A stretch of DNA of 64,000 nt from Leifsonia aquatica H1aii (GTDB lineage Bacteria; Actinomycetota; Actinomycetes; Actinomycetales; Microbacteriaceae). Made by a program: the position numbers and the translations under genes. Positions 27,066 through 36,222 of this stretch are shown here, piece after piece; the first letter of the stretch is position 1, and the number at the start of each line of letters is the position of its first letter. The notes under the pieces are model-generated. The model worked only from the letters and a program-made list of their open reading frames with translations, ran no database searches and was not told where the DNA came from. Where the stretch lies: NCBI RefSeq assembly GCF_000633535.1, contig NZ_AYMR01000007.1, forward strand, positions 310,001 to 374,000, written 5' to 3'.

Positions 27066-28007
27066 TCACCCCGCGGAGACGCCACCCTCCGCCCGGACAG
27101 CGAAGCCGTCCCGAATCGCGGCGACGAGGTGACGCACGGCGGCGGAGGGGCGACGGTTCGCATCCTCCGCGGCGGTGGCCACGAGGATCGAGCGCACGAA
27201 AGCGGGGTCGCGCAGCGGGCGCAGGACGATGCCGGGATGTGCGGCGGCGGTCGCGAGGCTCGGGATCACCCCGACCGCCATGCGGGCGGCCGTCATGCCG
27301 AGGAGGACCTGGAAGTCGTCGGTGCGGAAGGCGACGTCCAGGACGTGCCCCTCGGCGGCGAACGCGTCGATGACGATGCGGTCCATCGCGTCGTCCGTGG
27401 AGGTGGCGAACACCCAGCGTTCGTCGCGGAGCGAGAGGAGGGCGGCGAGATCGATCGACGGACGCGACGCGAGCGGGTGGCCGGCGGGCAGTGCCAGCAT
27501 CAGCGGATCGCGGTACACCTCCATCGTCGTCACGCTCGGGCGGAACGGCAGCTCGTAGCCGGGAACGGTGTAGACGAGTGCGGCGTCGTACGCGCCGCGA
27601 TTGATCCGGTCGACGAGCGCGGGAACCTCCTCGAAGGTGGTGTCGATCCCGATGCCGAGGTCGCCGAGGCGGGCCGCGACGAACGGCAGGATGCTCGCCG
27701 CCGCCGTCGCGAAGATGCCGAACCGCAGCCGCACGCGCCCGAGCTGGCCGAACTCACGCGCGTCGCCGATCGCCCGCTCGCTGAGCGTGAGGATCTCCTG
27801 CGCGCGTTCGAGGAGGAGGACGCCGACCGGGGTCAGCCTGCTCCCCCGCGGCGACCGCGCGAGCACCGGCGAGCCGACCAGCCGTTCGAGGTTCTTGAGG
27901 TGGTAGTCGACGGTCGGCTGACCCCAGCCCAGGCGGCGGGCGGCCGCGGTGACCGAGCCTTCGGCGTGCACCGCCCTGAGCGCTTCGAACTGCCGCAGAT
28001 CCGCCAT
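27066..28007 (-). CDS. LysR-family transcriptional regulator
   Basis: This 313-residue LysR regulator has an N-terminal helix-turn-helix (MADLRQFEALRAVHAEGSVTAAARRLGWGQPTVDYHLKNLE in family order, residues 1-41) and a periplasmic-binding-protein-like effector domain. It faces the decarboxylase operon, with a 122-bp intergenic region holding a LysR-type box, so it most likely regulates that operon. The effector, perhaps an amino acid, is inference. Confidence 0.93.
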   Translation of the reverse strand: MADLRQFEALRAVHAEGSVTAAARRLGWGQPTVDYHLKNLERLVGSPVLARSPRGSRLTPVGVLLLERAQEILTLSERAIGDAREFGQLGRVRLRFGIFATAAASILPFVAARLGDLGIGIDTTFEEVPALVDRINRGAYDAALVYTVPGYELPFRPSVTTMEVYRDPLMLALPAGHPLASRPSIDLAALLSLRDERWVFATSTDDAMDRIVIDAFAAEGHVLDVAFRTDDFQVLLGMTAARMAVGVIPSLATAAAHPGIVLRPLRDPAFVRSILVATAAEDANRRPSAAVRHLVAAIRDGFAVRAEGGVSAG

Positions 28008-28056
28008 CGGATCCCCTGTCTGGATGTCGAGGGTGCTCCCCGGTCGGGAAGCGAGT

Positions 28057-28073
28057 CACATACAGTCTATGTG
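28057..28073. promoter_or_regulatory. LysR-type box
   Basis: CACATA-CAGTC-TATGTG is a perfect inverted repeat with a 5-base spacer and fits the T-N11-A rule. It lies 50 bp before the LysR start and 57 bp before the decarboxylase start. Confidence 0.7.
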
Positions 28074-28129
28074 GGTAGGTCGATGTTCGGGGGGTTCTGA
28101 CGGCGGGACCGCAGCCTCACGATGGAGGA

Positions 28130-29710
28130 ATGGCATCCGCACGCTCCTCCGCGATAGACGGCCCGCTCGACGGCGAGATCGACCGCCCGCTCGACCGCCC
28201 GCTCCCCCGGCCCGCCGCCGACCTCCGCCACTGGGAGACCCCCTACGCGGACGCGCTGGAGCGCCACGCGGCCCGCGGCGCCCTCCCGCTCATGGTCCCC
28301 GGTCACGGCGGGGACGGACTCGGCCTCAGTGCACGGCTCGCCGACTTCCTCGGGTCGCGGCCGCTGGAGCTCGACGTCCCGATGCTGCTGGACGACATCG
28401 ACCTGGGCGAGGACGCGCCGCTGAGTCGCTCGCTCGACCTCGCGGCGGACGCGTGGGGCGCGCGCCGCACCTGGTTCCTCACCGGCGGTGCCTCGCAGGC
28501 CAACCGCGTCGCCGCGCTGGCCGTGCGCGGGCTGGGCGAGAACATCCTCTCCCAGCGGAGCGCGCACTCCAGCTTCAGCGACGGCGTGCTCTCCGCGGGG
28601 CTGGTGCCCTCATTCGTGCTGCCGTCCCTCGACGCCGCGAACGGTGTCGCGCACGGCGTCTCGCCGGCCGCGCTCGACGAGGCGCTGGCGGCGGCGGCCC
28701 GGGAGGGACGCCCGGCGGCCTCGGTCTACCTCGTCTCCCCCAGCTACTTCGGCTCGGTGGCGGATGTGGCCGGCCTGGCGCGGGTCGCGCACGCACACGG
28801 CGCTCCGCTCATCGTCGACGGCGCCTGGGGGCCGCACTTCGGGTTCCACCCCGACCTCCCGGAGTCGCCTGCCCGTCTCGGCGCCGACCTGGTGGTGTCG
28901 AGCACTCACAAGCTCGGGGGATCACTCACCCAGTCGGCCATGCTCCACCTGGGAGACGGTCCGTTCGCCGAGGTGCTGGAACCGCTCGTCGAGCGCGCCG
29001 TCTCGATCACGGCGTCGACCTCCACGTCTGCGCTGCTGCAGGCCTCCCTCGACATCGCGCGGCACTCGCTCGCCACCGGCGCCGAGTTGATCGGCCGGTC
29101 GATCGCGGTCGCCGATGCGTTCCGCGACGCACTGCGTGCGGATCCGCGCTTCGGCGTGCTGAGCGATGGGTTCGGCGCGTTCGACGACATCGTCGCCGTC
29201 GACCCGCTGCGCGTGGCGATCGACGTGTCGGCCACCGGCGTCAGCGGCCACTGGCTGCGCCAGCGTCTCCTCGACGCCGACGCGATCTTCTTCGAGATGT
29301 CGACGGCGACGACGCTCGTCGCGCTCATCGGTGCCGGCAAGACGCCGGACCTCGACAGGGCGCACCGGGCACTCGTCGCGGCCGCCGAGTCGGCGGAGGC
29401 CCGAGCCGAGCGGGCACGCGGCGCAGCCGACGACTTCCCTCCCCTGCCGGCGTCCGGCCCACTGCGCATCCTCCCGCGCGACGCGTTCTTCGCCGACACG
29501 GAACTCGTGACGGCGGCGGACGCGGTCGGACGCGTCTCGGCCGACACCCTCGCCGCCTATCCCCCGGGCATCCCGAACGTCATCCCGGGCGAGGAGATCA
29601 CGGCGCCGGTCGTCGCGTTCCTGCAGGCCGTCGCGGCGTCGCCGTCCGGGTACGTCCGAGGCGCGGTCGACTCGCGCGTCGAGCGGTTCCGGGTGACCGT
29701 CAGGAGCTGA
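28130..29710 (+). CDS. Orn/Lys/Arg-decarboxylase-like PLP enzyme (fold type I)
   Basis: A 526-residue aspartate-aminotransferase-fold enzyme related to SpeA/Cad-type decarboxylases. It has the opening MVPGHGGDG, the PLP-binding SSTHKLGGSLTQSA with Lys261, a preceding VDGAWGPHFGFH, and a C-terminal domain containing AYPPGIPNVIPGEEI, a strong family mark. It would remove CO2 from a basic amino acid to give a diamine or agmatine. The exact substrate cannot be read. It is first in an apparent operon with a permease, a Usp and a second PLP decarboxylase. Confidence 0.88.
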   Translation: MASARSSAIDGPLDGEIDRPLDRPLPRPAADLRHWETPYADALERHAARGALPLMVPGHGGDGLGLSARLADFLGSRPLELDVPMLLDDIDLGEDAPLSRSLDLAADAWGARRTWFLTGGASQANRVAALAVRGLGENILSQRSAHSSFSDGVLSAGLVPSFVLPSLDAANGVAHGVSPAALDEALAAAAREGRPAASVYLVSPSYFGSVADVAGLARVAHAHGAPLIVDGAWGPHFGFHPDLPESPARLGADLVVSSTHKLGGSLTQSAMLHLGDGPFAEVLEPLVERAVSITASTSTSALLQASLDIARHSLATGAELIGRSIAVADAFRDALRADPRFGVLSDGFGAFDDIVAVDPLRVAIDVSATGVSGHWLRQRLLDADAIFFEMSTATTLVALIGAGKTPDLDRAHRALVAAAESAEARAERARGAADDFPPLPASGPLRILPRDAFFADTELVTAADAVGRVSADTLAAYPPGIPNVIPGEEITAPVVAFLQAVAASPSGYVRGAVDSRVERFRVTVRS

Positions 29711-29768
29711 CGCGCGCGACGCGTGCGACGAATTGCGCAGGACCCCACCAATCAAAGGAGACTGGTAT

Positions 29769-31268
29769 ATGCCCACCATCGCCGAGCAACTGCTGCGCCG
29801 CAAACCGACGACCCCGGTCGCCAGCGGCGACGTGCACCTGAAACGCAGCATCGGACTGTTCTCGCTGACCATGATCGGCGTCGGAGGGACGCTCGGAACG
29901 GGGATCTTCTTCATCCTGTCCCAGGCCGTCCCGATCGCCGGCCCCGCCGTGATCTGGTCGTTCGTCATCGGCGGCGTCGTGGCGGGGCTCACCGCGCTCT
30001 GCTACGCGGAGATGGCGGGAGCCGTGCCGGTGTCGGGGTCGACCTACTCCTACGCGTACGCGACACTCGGCGAAGGCACCGCCATGGCGGTGGGAGCCTG
30101 CCTGCTGCTGGAGTACGGCGTCTCCACCGCCGCGGTCGCGGTCGGGTGGTCGCAGTACGTCAACCAGCTGCTGCAGAACCTCTTCGGCTGGCAGCTCCCG
30201 GTGCAGCTCTCCCAGGCGCCCGAGCAGGGCGGGATCGTCAACATCCCCGCGGTGATCGTCATCGTGCTGTGCTCGCTGCTGCTGCTGCGCGGGGCGCGCG
30301 AGTCCACGACGGTCAACAGCATCATGGTGGTCATCAAGATCGCGGTCGTCGTGTTCTTCTGCGCGGTCGCGTTCACCGGGTGGAACGCCGACCACTTCCA
30401 CAACTTCGCCCCCGCCGGGTTCGCGGGCATCGTGGGCGGCGCCGGCATCATCTTCTTCTCGTTCGTCGGGCTCGACGCGGTGTCCACGGCCGGCGAGGAG
30501 GCCAAGAACCCGAAGCGCAACCTGCCGCTCGCCATCATCTTCGCGCTCCTGATCATCATCGTGCTCTACGTGCTCACCTGCATCTCCGCACTCGGGGCGC
30601 AGGCTCCGGCCGAGTTCGCCGACCAGGACGCGGGACTGGCCGCGATCCTCCAGAACATCATCGGTTCGAGCTGGCCGGGGACCGTCGTGGCCGTCGGCGC
30701 CATCATCTCGATCTTCTCCGTGACCCTCGTGGTGCTGTACGGCCAGACCCGCATCCTGTTCGCGATGTCGCGCGACGGGATGATCCCGAAGGTGTTCGCC
30801 AAGGTGAACCCGCGCTCGATGACCCCGGTGCAGAACACCCTCATCGTCATGGTCGCGACCAGCATCCTCGCCGCCGTGATCCCGATCGACTTCCTCGCCG
30901 AGATGACCAGCATCGGGACGCTCGTCGCCTTCCTCGTCGTGTCGCTCGGCGTGATCATCCTGCGCGTCCGCGAGCCGCAGCTGGAGCGGGGCTTCCGCCT
31001 CCCCTTCGGCTGGACGATCCCCCTCCTGTCGATCGCCGGATGCATCGCGATCATCACCCAGCTGCGGGTGATCACGATCGTCGTCTTCCTGATCTGGACC
31101 GCCGTCTTCCTGACCTTCTACTGGTTCTACGGAAGGAAGCACTCGGCGCTGCAGCTCGGACGCCCGGTCGTCGCCTCCGAGGCGCCCTACACGAGCAACT
31201 TCGCGCAACCGAGCCGGAGCGAGATCCGGGAGGCCGCCGCGCGCCGCAAGAAGGCGGACAAGAGATGA
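29769..31268 (+). CDS. APC-superfamily amino acid permease (CAT-like)
   Basis: A 499-residue permease with twelve or more helices. The conserved first helix is GVGGTLGTGIFFILSQ, then VPVSGSTYSYAYATLGE, and helix 6 contains FFSFVGLDAVSTAGEEAKNP, the pattern of the cationic-amino-acid transporter branch. It may import the amino acid or exchange it for the amine product. AAAGGAG lies nine bases before the chosen ATG. It overlaps the Usp gene by ATGA. Confidence 0.92.
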   Translation: MPTIAEQLLRRKPTTPVASGDVHLKRSIGLFSLTMIGVGGTLGTGIFFILSQAVPIAGPAVIWSFVIGGVVAGLTALCYAEMAGAVPVSGSTYSYAYATLGEGTAMAVGACLLLEYGVSTAAVAVGWSQYVNQLLQNLFGWQLPVQLSQAPEQGGIVNIPAVIVIVLCSLLLLRGARESTTVNSIMVVIKIAVVVFFCAVAFTGWNADHFHNFAPAGFAGIVGGAGIIFFSFVGLDAVSTAGEEAKNPKRNLPLAIIFALLIIIVLYVLTCISALGAQAPAEFADQDAGLAAILQNIIGSSWPGTVVAVGAIISIFSVTLVVLYGQTRILFAMSRDGMIPKVFAKVNPRSMTPVQNTLIVMVATSILAAVIPIDFLAEMTSIGTLVAFLVVSLGVIILRVREPQLERGFRLPFGWTIPLLSIAGCIAIITQLRVITIVVFLIWTAVFLTFYWFYGRKHSALQLGRPVVASEAPYTSNFAQPSRSEIREAAARRKKADKR

Positions 31269-32170
31269 GCATCGTGGTCGGAGTCGATCCCGCCCATCGG
31301 TCCGCCTCCGTGCTGCACCTGGCCGCGATGCTCGCGCGCTCGACCGGCACCGGCCTCGTCGTGGCCGCGATCGTGCCTCCCGCCTGGCCGACGACGGCGG
31401 GAGGGGCGGACGCGGAGTGGCGCGGCTACACGCGAGAGAACGCGGAGAGCGCGCTCGACCATGCCGCGGCGGTGCTCGGCGGCGCGACCGCGGCGGAGTA
31501 CCTCCTGCACGACGCCCCGTCGGCTCGCCGCGGCCTCATGGAGCTGGCGGAGCAGCGCAGTGCGTCGATGATCGTCGTCGGTTCCGCCGGGGAGGGACGG
31601 CCGGGACGGATCGCGCTCGGATCGGCGAGCGACACCCTGCTGCACGCGTCCCCGGTGCCGGTGGCGATCGCGCCCCGTGGCTACCGGACGGCGGAGAATG
31701 CACGGGTGAGCCGGGTGACCGCCGCCTATCGCGGCACCGGCGCATCGTCCGACGTCGTGCTCGGGGCAGCGGGCGTGGCCGCCTCCGCCGGCGCGGAACT
31801 GCGGATCGCCTCGTTCGCCGTCGTTCCCCGCGACTCCGGGACCTCCGGCGCCGGACTCGACGCCGAGACGGCGATCGCAGACACCTGGGCGGCCGACGTC
31901 GCGACGCACGCGGCGTCGCTCGTCCGACAGGTGACGGAGCAGGCCGACGCTCCGGCGGTCTCCACCGTCGCCGTCGGCCGGGGCGAGACCTGGGACGACG
32001 CCATGGCCGACATCCGCTGGGAGCCGGGCGAGGTGCTGGTCGTCGGATCGAGCACGCTCGGGCCGGTCGCCCGCGTGTTCCTCGGGTCGCACGCGGCCAA
32101 GATCCTCCGCCACTCCCCCGTGCCGGTGATCGTCGTCCCGCACGGGCTCGCGGGCCGGGAGCGCGACTGA
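31265..32170 (+). CDS. Universal stress protein, two Usp domains
   Basis: This 301-residue protein has two tandem UspA folds. Domain 1 (MSIVVGVDPAHRSASVL to PVPVAIAPRG) has the ATP-binding-like VVGSAGEGRPGRIALGS stretch; domain 2 has VVGSSTLGPVARVFLGS followed by VPVIVVPHG. It is coupled to the permease by an ATGA overlap. Usp proteins joined to amino acid permeases are often regulatory partners of the transporter; that role here is inference. Confidence 0.92.
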   Translation: MSIVVGVDPAHRSASVLHLAAMLARSTGTGLVVAAIVPPAWPTTAGGADAEWRGYTRENAESALDHAAAVLGGATAAEYLLHDAPSARRGLMELAEQRSASMIVVGSAGEGRPGRIALGSASDTLLHASPVPVAIAPRGYRTAENARVSRVTAAYRGTGASSDVVLGAAGVAASAGAELRIASFAVVPRDSGTSGAGLDAETAIADTWAADVATHAASLVRQVTEQADAPAVSTVAVGRGETWDDAMADIRWEPGEVLVVGSSTLGPVARVFLGSHAAKILRHSPVPVIVVPHGLAGRERD

Positions 32171-32258
32171 CCGTCGACTCCACCACCCACTCCGCCGACC
32201 GGCTTCTTCACCGCACCGCACCGCACCGCCTGTTCACCATCGGACCGAAAGACCCATC

Positions 32259-33518
32259 ATGTCGCACCCCCTCCTCGACCTCTTCCCGAACGGCACGACC
32301 GTCGACCGCGACGGCGTCCTCGTGGTCGGCGGCTGCCGGGTCGACGACCTCGCACGGGAGTTCGGGACCCCCGCGATCGTCGTCGACGAGGCCCCCCTGC
32401 GGGCCCGCGCACGCGAATACCGCACGGCGCTCACCTCCCGCCGGCCGAACGCACGGGTCGTATTCGCGTCGAAGGCATTCCCGGCGACCGCCGTGCAGCG
32501 GGTCATGGTGGAGGAAGGTCTCGGTCTGGACGTCGCCGGCGGCGGCGAGATCCTCAGCGCGCTGCGCGCGGGTGTCGACCCGGCGCTCATGGTCCTGCAC
32601 GGCAACGCCAAGACCACGGAGGAGCTCCGGATCGCCGTCGAGGCCGGGATCGGGCTGGTCGTCGTCGACAACGCGGACGACGTCGACCGCCTCGAGCAGC
32701 TCGTCGCGCCCGGGAGCGTGCAGGGCGTCCTCGTCCGGATCGTGCCCGACGTCGTCTCCTCGACGCATCCCGCCGTGCAGACGGGCCAGGTGGGATCCAA
32801 GTTCGGGTTGACGGCCGCCGCAGCGCGGGTGCTCATCGCTCGGATCGAGGCGAGCCCCCTGTTGGAGATGCGCGGGGTGCACGCCCACGTCGGTTCTCAG
32901 ATCATGGACCCGGCTGAGCTCGCCGCCGCCGTCGCACCGCTCGCCGCCCTCGGCGCGTTCCCGGTCTACGACCTGGGCGGTGGCCTCGGCACCCGCTACA
33001 CGAACGCCGACCGGCCGGCGTCCGTCGACGAGTACGTCGCGGCGCTCCTCGCGGCGGCCGACGAGCACCTGCCCGCCGATGCAGAGGTCATCATCGAACC
33101 CGGCCGCAGCATGGTGAACGCCTCGGCGTTCACCCTCTACACGGTGACGACCGTCAAACGCGACGCCCGGACCTTCGTGGCGGTCGACGGGGGCATGGGC
33201 GACAACCTGGAGGTCGCGCTCTTCCAGCAGCGCTTCGAGGCCGTCCTCGCGGGACGCCTGCACGACGCGGATGCGGAGGAGGTCGTCGTCGTCGGCCGGC
33301 ATTGCGAGTCCGGCGACGTGCTCATCGATCCGCTGACGCTCCCGGCTGCGCGGGTCGGCGACCTCCTCGCCGTTCCCGCGACGGGCGCCTACACGCACAC
33401 CATGGCGAACAACTACAACGGCTACCGCCGCCCGCCCGTGATCTTCGTGCGCGACGGCTCGGCGCGAGCCGTCATCCGGCGTGAGACCTGGGACGACCTC
33501 TTCGACCGCGACGTGTGA
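32259..33518 (+). CDS. LysA-like PLP decarboxylase (fold type III)
   Basis: A 419-residue alanine-racemase-fold enzyme of the diaminopimelate/ornithine decarboxylase group 2. The PLP lysine is K72 in RVVFASKAFPA. GVHAHVGSQI and the later YDLGGGLGTRY form the phosphate-binding part, EPGRSMV follows, and the active-site cysteine is C349 in GRHCESGD. The C-terminal MANNYNGYRRPPVIFV matches LysA. LysA makes lysine from meso-DAP, but in this inducible-looking locus it may be a paralogue with another substrate. It lies 88 bp after the Usp gene. Confidence 0.9.
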   Translation: MSHPLLDLFPNGTTVDRDGVLVVGGCRVDDLAREFGTPAIVVDEAPLRARAREYRTALTSRRPNARVVFASKAFPATAVQRVMVEEGLGLDVAGGGEILSALRAGVDPALMVLHGNAKTTEELRIAVEAGIGLVVVDNADDVDRLEQLVAPGSVQGVLVRIVPDVVSSTHPAVQTGQVGSKFGLTAAAARVLIARIEASPLLEMRGVHAHVGSQIMDPAELAAAVAPLAALGAFPVYDLGGGLGTRYTNADRPASVDEYVAALLAAADEHLPADAEVIIEPGRSMVNASAFTLYTVTTVKRDARTFVAVDGGMGDNLEVALFQQRFEAVLAGRLHDADAEEVVVVGRHCESGDVLIDPLTLPAARVGDLLAVPATGAYTHTMANNYNGYRRPPVIFVRDGSARAVIRRETWDDLFDRDV

Positions 33519-33588
33519 GGGGCGCCGCTCGCAGCGGTCACTGAGACGTCGGTGGGCACGACCGTCGGAGGTCCCCCAGCTGCTCCCC

Positions 33589-34509
33589 CTACGCGATGAT
33601 GACGATCGGTGTTCCGAGGGCCAGTGCGTCAACGGCCGTGATGGCATCCGCGCCGAGGCGGATGCAGCCGTGAGAGACGGCGCCAGAGGCTTCGGACTCG
33701 TAGTGGATGCCGATGAGCCCGCCATCGGAGCCGCCGTACGGCTCGTCCGCCGCCGTTGCGTGTAAGGAGGTGAGCTGGATCCGGTGGAGACGCTGACCTT
33801 GGTCGGGGTCCAGATACTGCGCCTCGAGATATCCGGTGACGCCGACAGGGGTCGGCGTTCCCGGAGCGCCGACCCCGACCGCGAACGTATGTTCAGCTCG
33901 TCCTGTCGCGTCAGTGATCGTCAACGATTGTGCCGAGACGGAGACCACGACACGGTTCCTCACGGTGGCTGCGGGGGTCAAGGCGCTCGTGGGCAGCCAT
34001 CCGGCGCTCTGAGCGGGAGCCGACCGCCCCTCCCCCGCTTGCGAGGGCAAGATCTGCCTACTCGGTACGAGGACGAGGGACCACGGCCCGTCGACCGCCA
34101 CTCTGACCACGACAGACGGCTCGCCCAGGAAGTCGCGTGATTCGAACCGCGCGATCGGAGCTGACCTATCGCCGCCGAACAGCGGCGTGTCGGCCTGGAG
34201 GTTGAAGACGGACATCCAGGTGGCAGCGGGAGGAGCTGGCACAAGCCCCGGGATCACGGCGCGGTAGTCAGCCGGTGCGAGTGCAGCCACCTGTGCTGGG
34301 GTGAGGTTCGGTGGTGCCTGAGCCCGGGAGGGCGACGTCCCTGGTCGGACGGGCACTGCGGCGGTTGGAGCCGTGTGTGCCGTGGTCGGTCCCGAGAGTC
34401 GTGCCGTGGGCACGGCCGGGTCGGAGAGGGCGATCGCTGACACGCCGGCTCCGGCGACGACGATGACGGACGCGCCGATGGCGAGTGAGAGGCGCACCGG
34501 ACGCCGCAT
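33589..34509 (-). CDS. L,D-transpeptidase (YkuD domain), exported
   Basis: A 306-residue protein with an N-terminal signal anchor (LSLAIGASVIVVAGAGV) and a Pro/Thr/Ala-rich spacer. An SH3-like middle region follows, then a C-terminal YkuD domain ending in IGIHYES...SHGCIRL, with catalytic Cys282 and His280. It would form 3-3 crosslinks in peptidoglycan or attach proteins to it. The start is ATG 34509; a GTG at 34512 is also in frame. It follows a secreted Ig-like protein gene by only a few bases, so the two are one operon. Confidence 0.9.
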   Translation of the reverse strand: MRRPVRLSLAIGASVIVVAGAGVSAIALSDPAVPTARLSGPTTAHTAPTAAVPVRPGTSPSRAQAPPNLTPAQVAALAPADYRAVIPGLVPAPPAATWMSVFNLQADTPLFGGDRSAPIARFESRDFLGEPSVVVRVAVDGPWSLVLVPSRQILPSQAGEGRSAPAQSAGWLPTSALTPAATVRNRVVVSVSAQSLTITDATGRAEHTFAVGVGAPGTPTPVGVTGYLEAQYLDPDQGQRLHRIQLTSLHATAADEPYGGSDGGLIGIHYESEASGAVSHGCIRLGADAITAVDALALGTPIVIIA

Positions 34510-34512
34510 CAC

Positions 34513-35322
34513 TCAACCGCTGACGACGGGAAGGGCACGCGGAGTCGCCTGTACCGGGCTCACCTGGGCAGGAACTCCCGGATCGGACGTGGTCGCCGGA
34601 TCGGCAGGCGAGGTGGATCCACCGATGGTCGGTCCTGTGATTGCGACAGTGGCTCTCCAGTGCGCGGTTGCGCCCGTAGCGTCGAGCACGACACTACCGG
34701 CAGCAGTGACACCGGTTCGCACGTACTGCCACACGACGGAGCCGGACTTGTCCGCCACAAGAGAGCTCGGCGCCGGAAGGTTCACGCCGTTGTAGACCGC
34801 TGAGAAGGCGACAGCCTCCCCGGGAGTGAACCCACTGGCCTGGACGGCGAGGCCGATCGTGGAGTCCATGAACTGGGCTGTCGTCAAGGACGGCGCATTC
34901 GTCTCGATACCGGGGGGATTGCGAACATCGAATGCAACCGCGTTCGACGTGTCTCCTGCATCGCTGGTAGCCGAGAGCATGAGAGTGAGATCGGCCCAGC
35001 TGTCCGGCCCCATCGCGGGAATCCATCCGATGACGGAGATGACGCCCGATGCGCTCGCGGCCGTGGTCGTGTCACCGTAATGCACCTTCTGTCCGTTGCT
35101 GGCATTCACCCAGTCGATCGAGAGAGTCACTGTCGAACTCGGGGTGAAGCCGCCGCCGATCACATCGATTCCGCTTCCCCACGAGTCCGTGTAGACGACC
35201 GGAACGGTCACACCGATCGAGGCCGTTGCCGCCTGAGCGGGAGTGGACGCCAACGTGGCGCCAACGACCAGAGCCGTGATGGCTGTGATGAGTGTCCAGC
35301 GTGAGCGCGCAGATCTGACCAT
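34513..35322 (-). CDS. Secreted protein with two Ig-like repeats, function unknown
   Basis: A 269-residue protein with a signal peptide cleaved near AQAA-T (residue 32). Two beta-sandwich-like segments share the pattern GFTPSSTVTLSI and GFTPGEAVAFSA, about 100 residues apart, suggestive of IPT/TIG or bacterial Ig-like domains. It has a Ser/Pro/Thr-rich tail. No enzyme motif is seen. It is co-transcribed with the L,D-transpeptidase, so a cell-wall-associated role is plausible. Confidence 0.8.
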   Translation of the reverse strand: MVRSARSRWTLITAITALVVGATLASTPAQAATASIGVTVPVVYTDSWGSGIDVIGGGFTPSSTVTLSIDWVNASNGQKVHYGDTTTAASASGVISVIGWIPAMGPDSWADLTLMLSATSDAGDTSNAVAFDVRNPPGIETNAPSLTTAQFMDSTIGLAVQASGFTPGEAVAFSAVYNGVNLPAPSSLVADKSGSVVWQYVRTGVTAAGSVVLDATGATAHWRATVAITGPTIGGSTSPADPATTSDPGVPAQVSPVQATPRALPVVSG

Positions 35323-35361
35323 GGGTCCCCCTGAATTCCGTGGCCCGAAGCGGGCTCACCA

Positions 35362-35391
35362 ACAGTACGAGGAGTGAACAATTGACGTCAA
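35362..35391 (-). promoter_or_regulatory. Promoter of the Ig-like / L,D-transpeptidase operon
   Basis: On the minus strand TTGACG (35391-35386), 18 bases, then TACTGT (35367-35362), about 40 bases before the ATG at 35322. AGGGGG gives a ribosome site. Confidence 0.55.
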
Positions 35392-35859
35392 GCAAGTATC
35401 TCCGAGACCTGCCCCCACTTCGGGTGGTCGATGGCGCATCGAGGTGCCTTCGTCATGCGATGCGAACCGGTGACGGGCGCCCTCCTCGTGCATCGCTTGG
35501 CGCCCGCGCAGCTCTGCGACAGCATTGGCGGCACGATGAGGGTCGACAGCCTCGCAACCACCCGATGGGAGGAGGATGCCCGAGCCGCACTCGCCGCCGG
35601 CTCGGCAACGCTTACACCGACCGAGCGCGATCAACGGCGGAACGGGCTCTCCCGCACTCGACGATCTCGCTGGAGGTGCCGACCCGGCAGAGTCGGGTTC
35701 GCTGAGTTGGAGCGTGTCTCTGCAAGTGGATATCTCCAAGCAGGCCATACCCGAGGCGACCGCTCCCTCGCCTTGTCGCCGTCCGAGTAGCGTGATCCAG
35801 GTTCGGGCGTGCGCTGAATACGCGCCCCCAGCAACGCCCCACCTCGAGCGACGCGAGTC
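35392..35859. other. Gene-poor stretch, no supported gene
   Basis: Open frames exist on both strands (for example 35431-35790 plus, 35356-35748 minus) but have poor composition, no ribosome site and no motif I recognise. GC content is lower than in the flanking genes. It may be decayed sequence next to the arsenic locus. Confidence 0.5.
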
Positions 35860-36189
35860 CTACGTCCCGACGCCGGTGCTGGCGGCGAGTCGTTCTCGCA
35901 GCGTCTCGGCGATCATGTCCACGGTCGGTGAACCCGCGAAGCCCGTCGGGGTGCGGTAGACCCGGCAGACGAGGTGTGTGGTCGGTTCGCCGGGGAACAG
36001 ATCGACTCCGTCCGCGAGGATCGTCGGCGACCCGGCGAATCCGGTGGCGGCCGCGTCGGCCGGCGTCGCGATGAGCCGGACGTCGACCGGGACATCGGCG
36101 CGGCCCAGCACCCGGAGCGCAGCTGTCACTCGGCGCCCCGCCTCGGCCCAGCTCGGGCAATCGTCGATGTGCAGCACGACCAACTCCAT
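35860..36189 (-). CDS. Thioredoxin-like protein of the arsenic locus
   Basis: A 109-residue protein starting MELVVLHIDDCPSWAEAG, with a single N-terminal cysteine (C11, CPxW) followed by SPTILADGVDLFP and a second similar PTGFAGSPTVD segment. This thioredoxin-fold type is known from actinobacterial arsenic and mercury clusters. It could hand electrons to ArsC or bind metal, but only one of the two usual redox cysteines is present at the N-terminus, so this is uncertain. It is divergent from the ArsR-ArsC fusion across a 30-bp gap that holds the operator. Confidence 0.75.
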   Translation of the reverse strand: MELVVLHIDDCPSWAEAGRRVTAALRVLGRADVPVDVRLIATPADAAATGFAGSPTILADGVDLFPGEPTTHLVCRVYRTPTGFAGSPTVDMIAETLRERLAASTGVGT

Positions 36190-36204
36190 CCCCTCATCCT
36201 GCCG

Positions 36205-36222
36205 CATAGAGTTGCGTCTATG
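36205..36222. promoter_or_regulatory. ArsR operator 1, overlapping the fusion gene start codon
   Basis: CATAGA-GTTGCG-TCTATG is a perfect 6-bp inverted repeat with a 6-base spacer. Its last three bases are the ATG of the ArsR-ArsC gene. The same arms and spacing recur at 37168-37185. Confidence 0.85.

Noticed and set aside
35356-35859. Overlapping 120-180-codon frames on both strands
   Set aside because: No ribosome sites, mixed codon bias and no motifs. Probably non-coding or decayed sequence.
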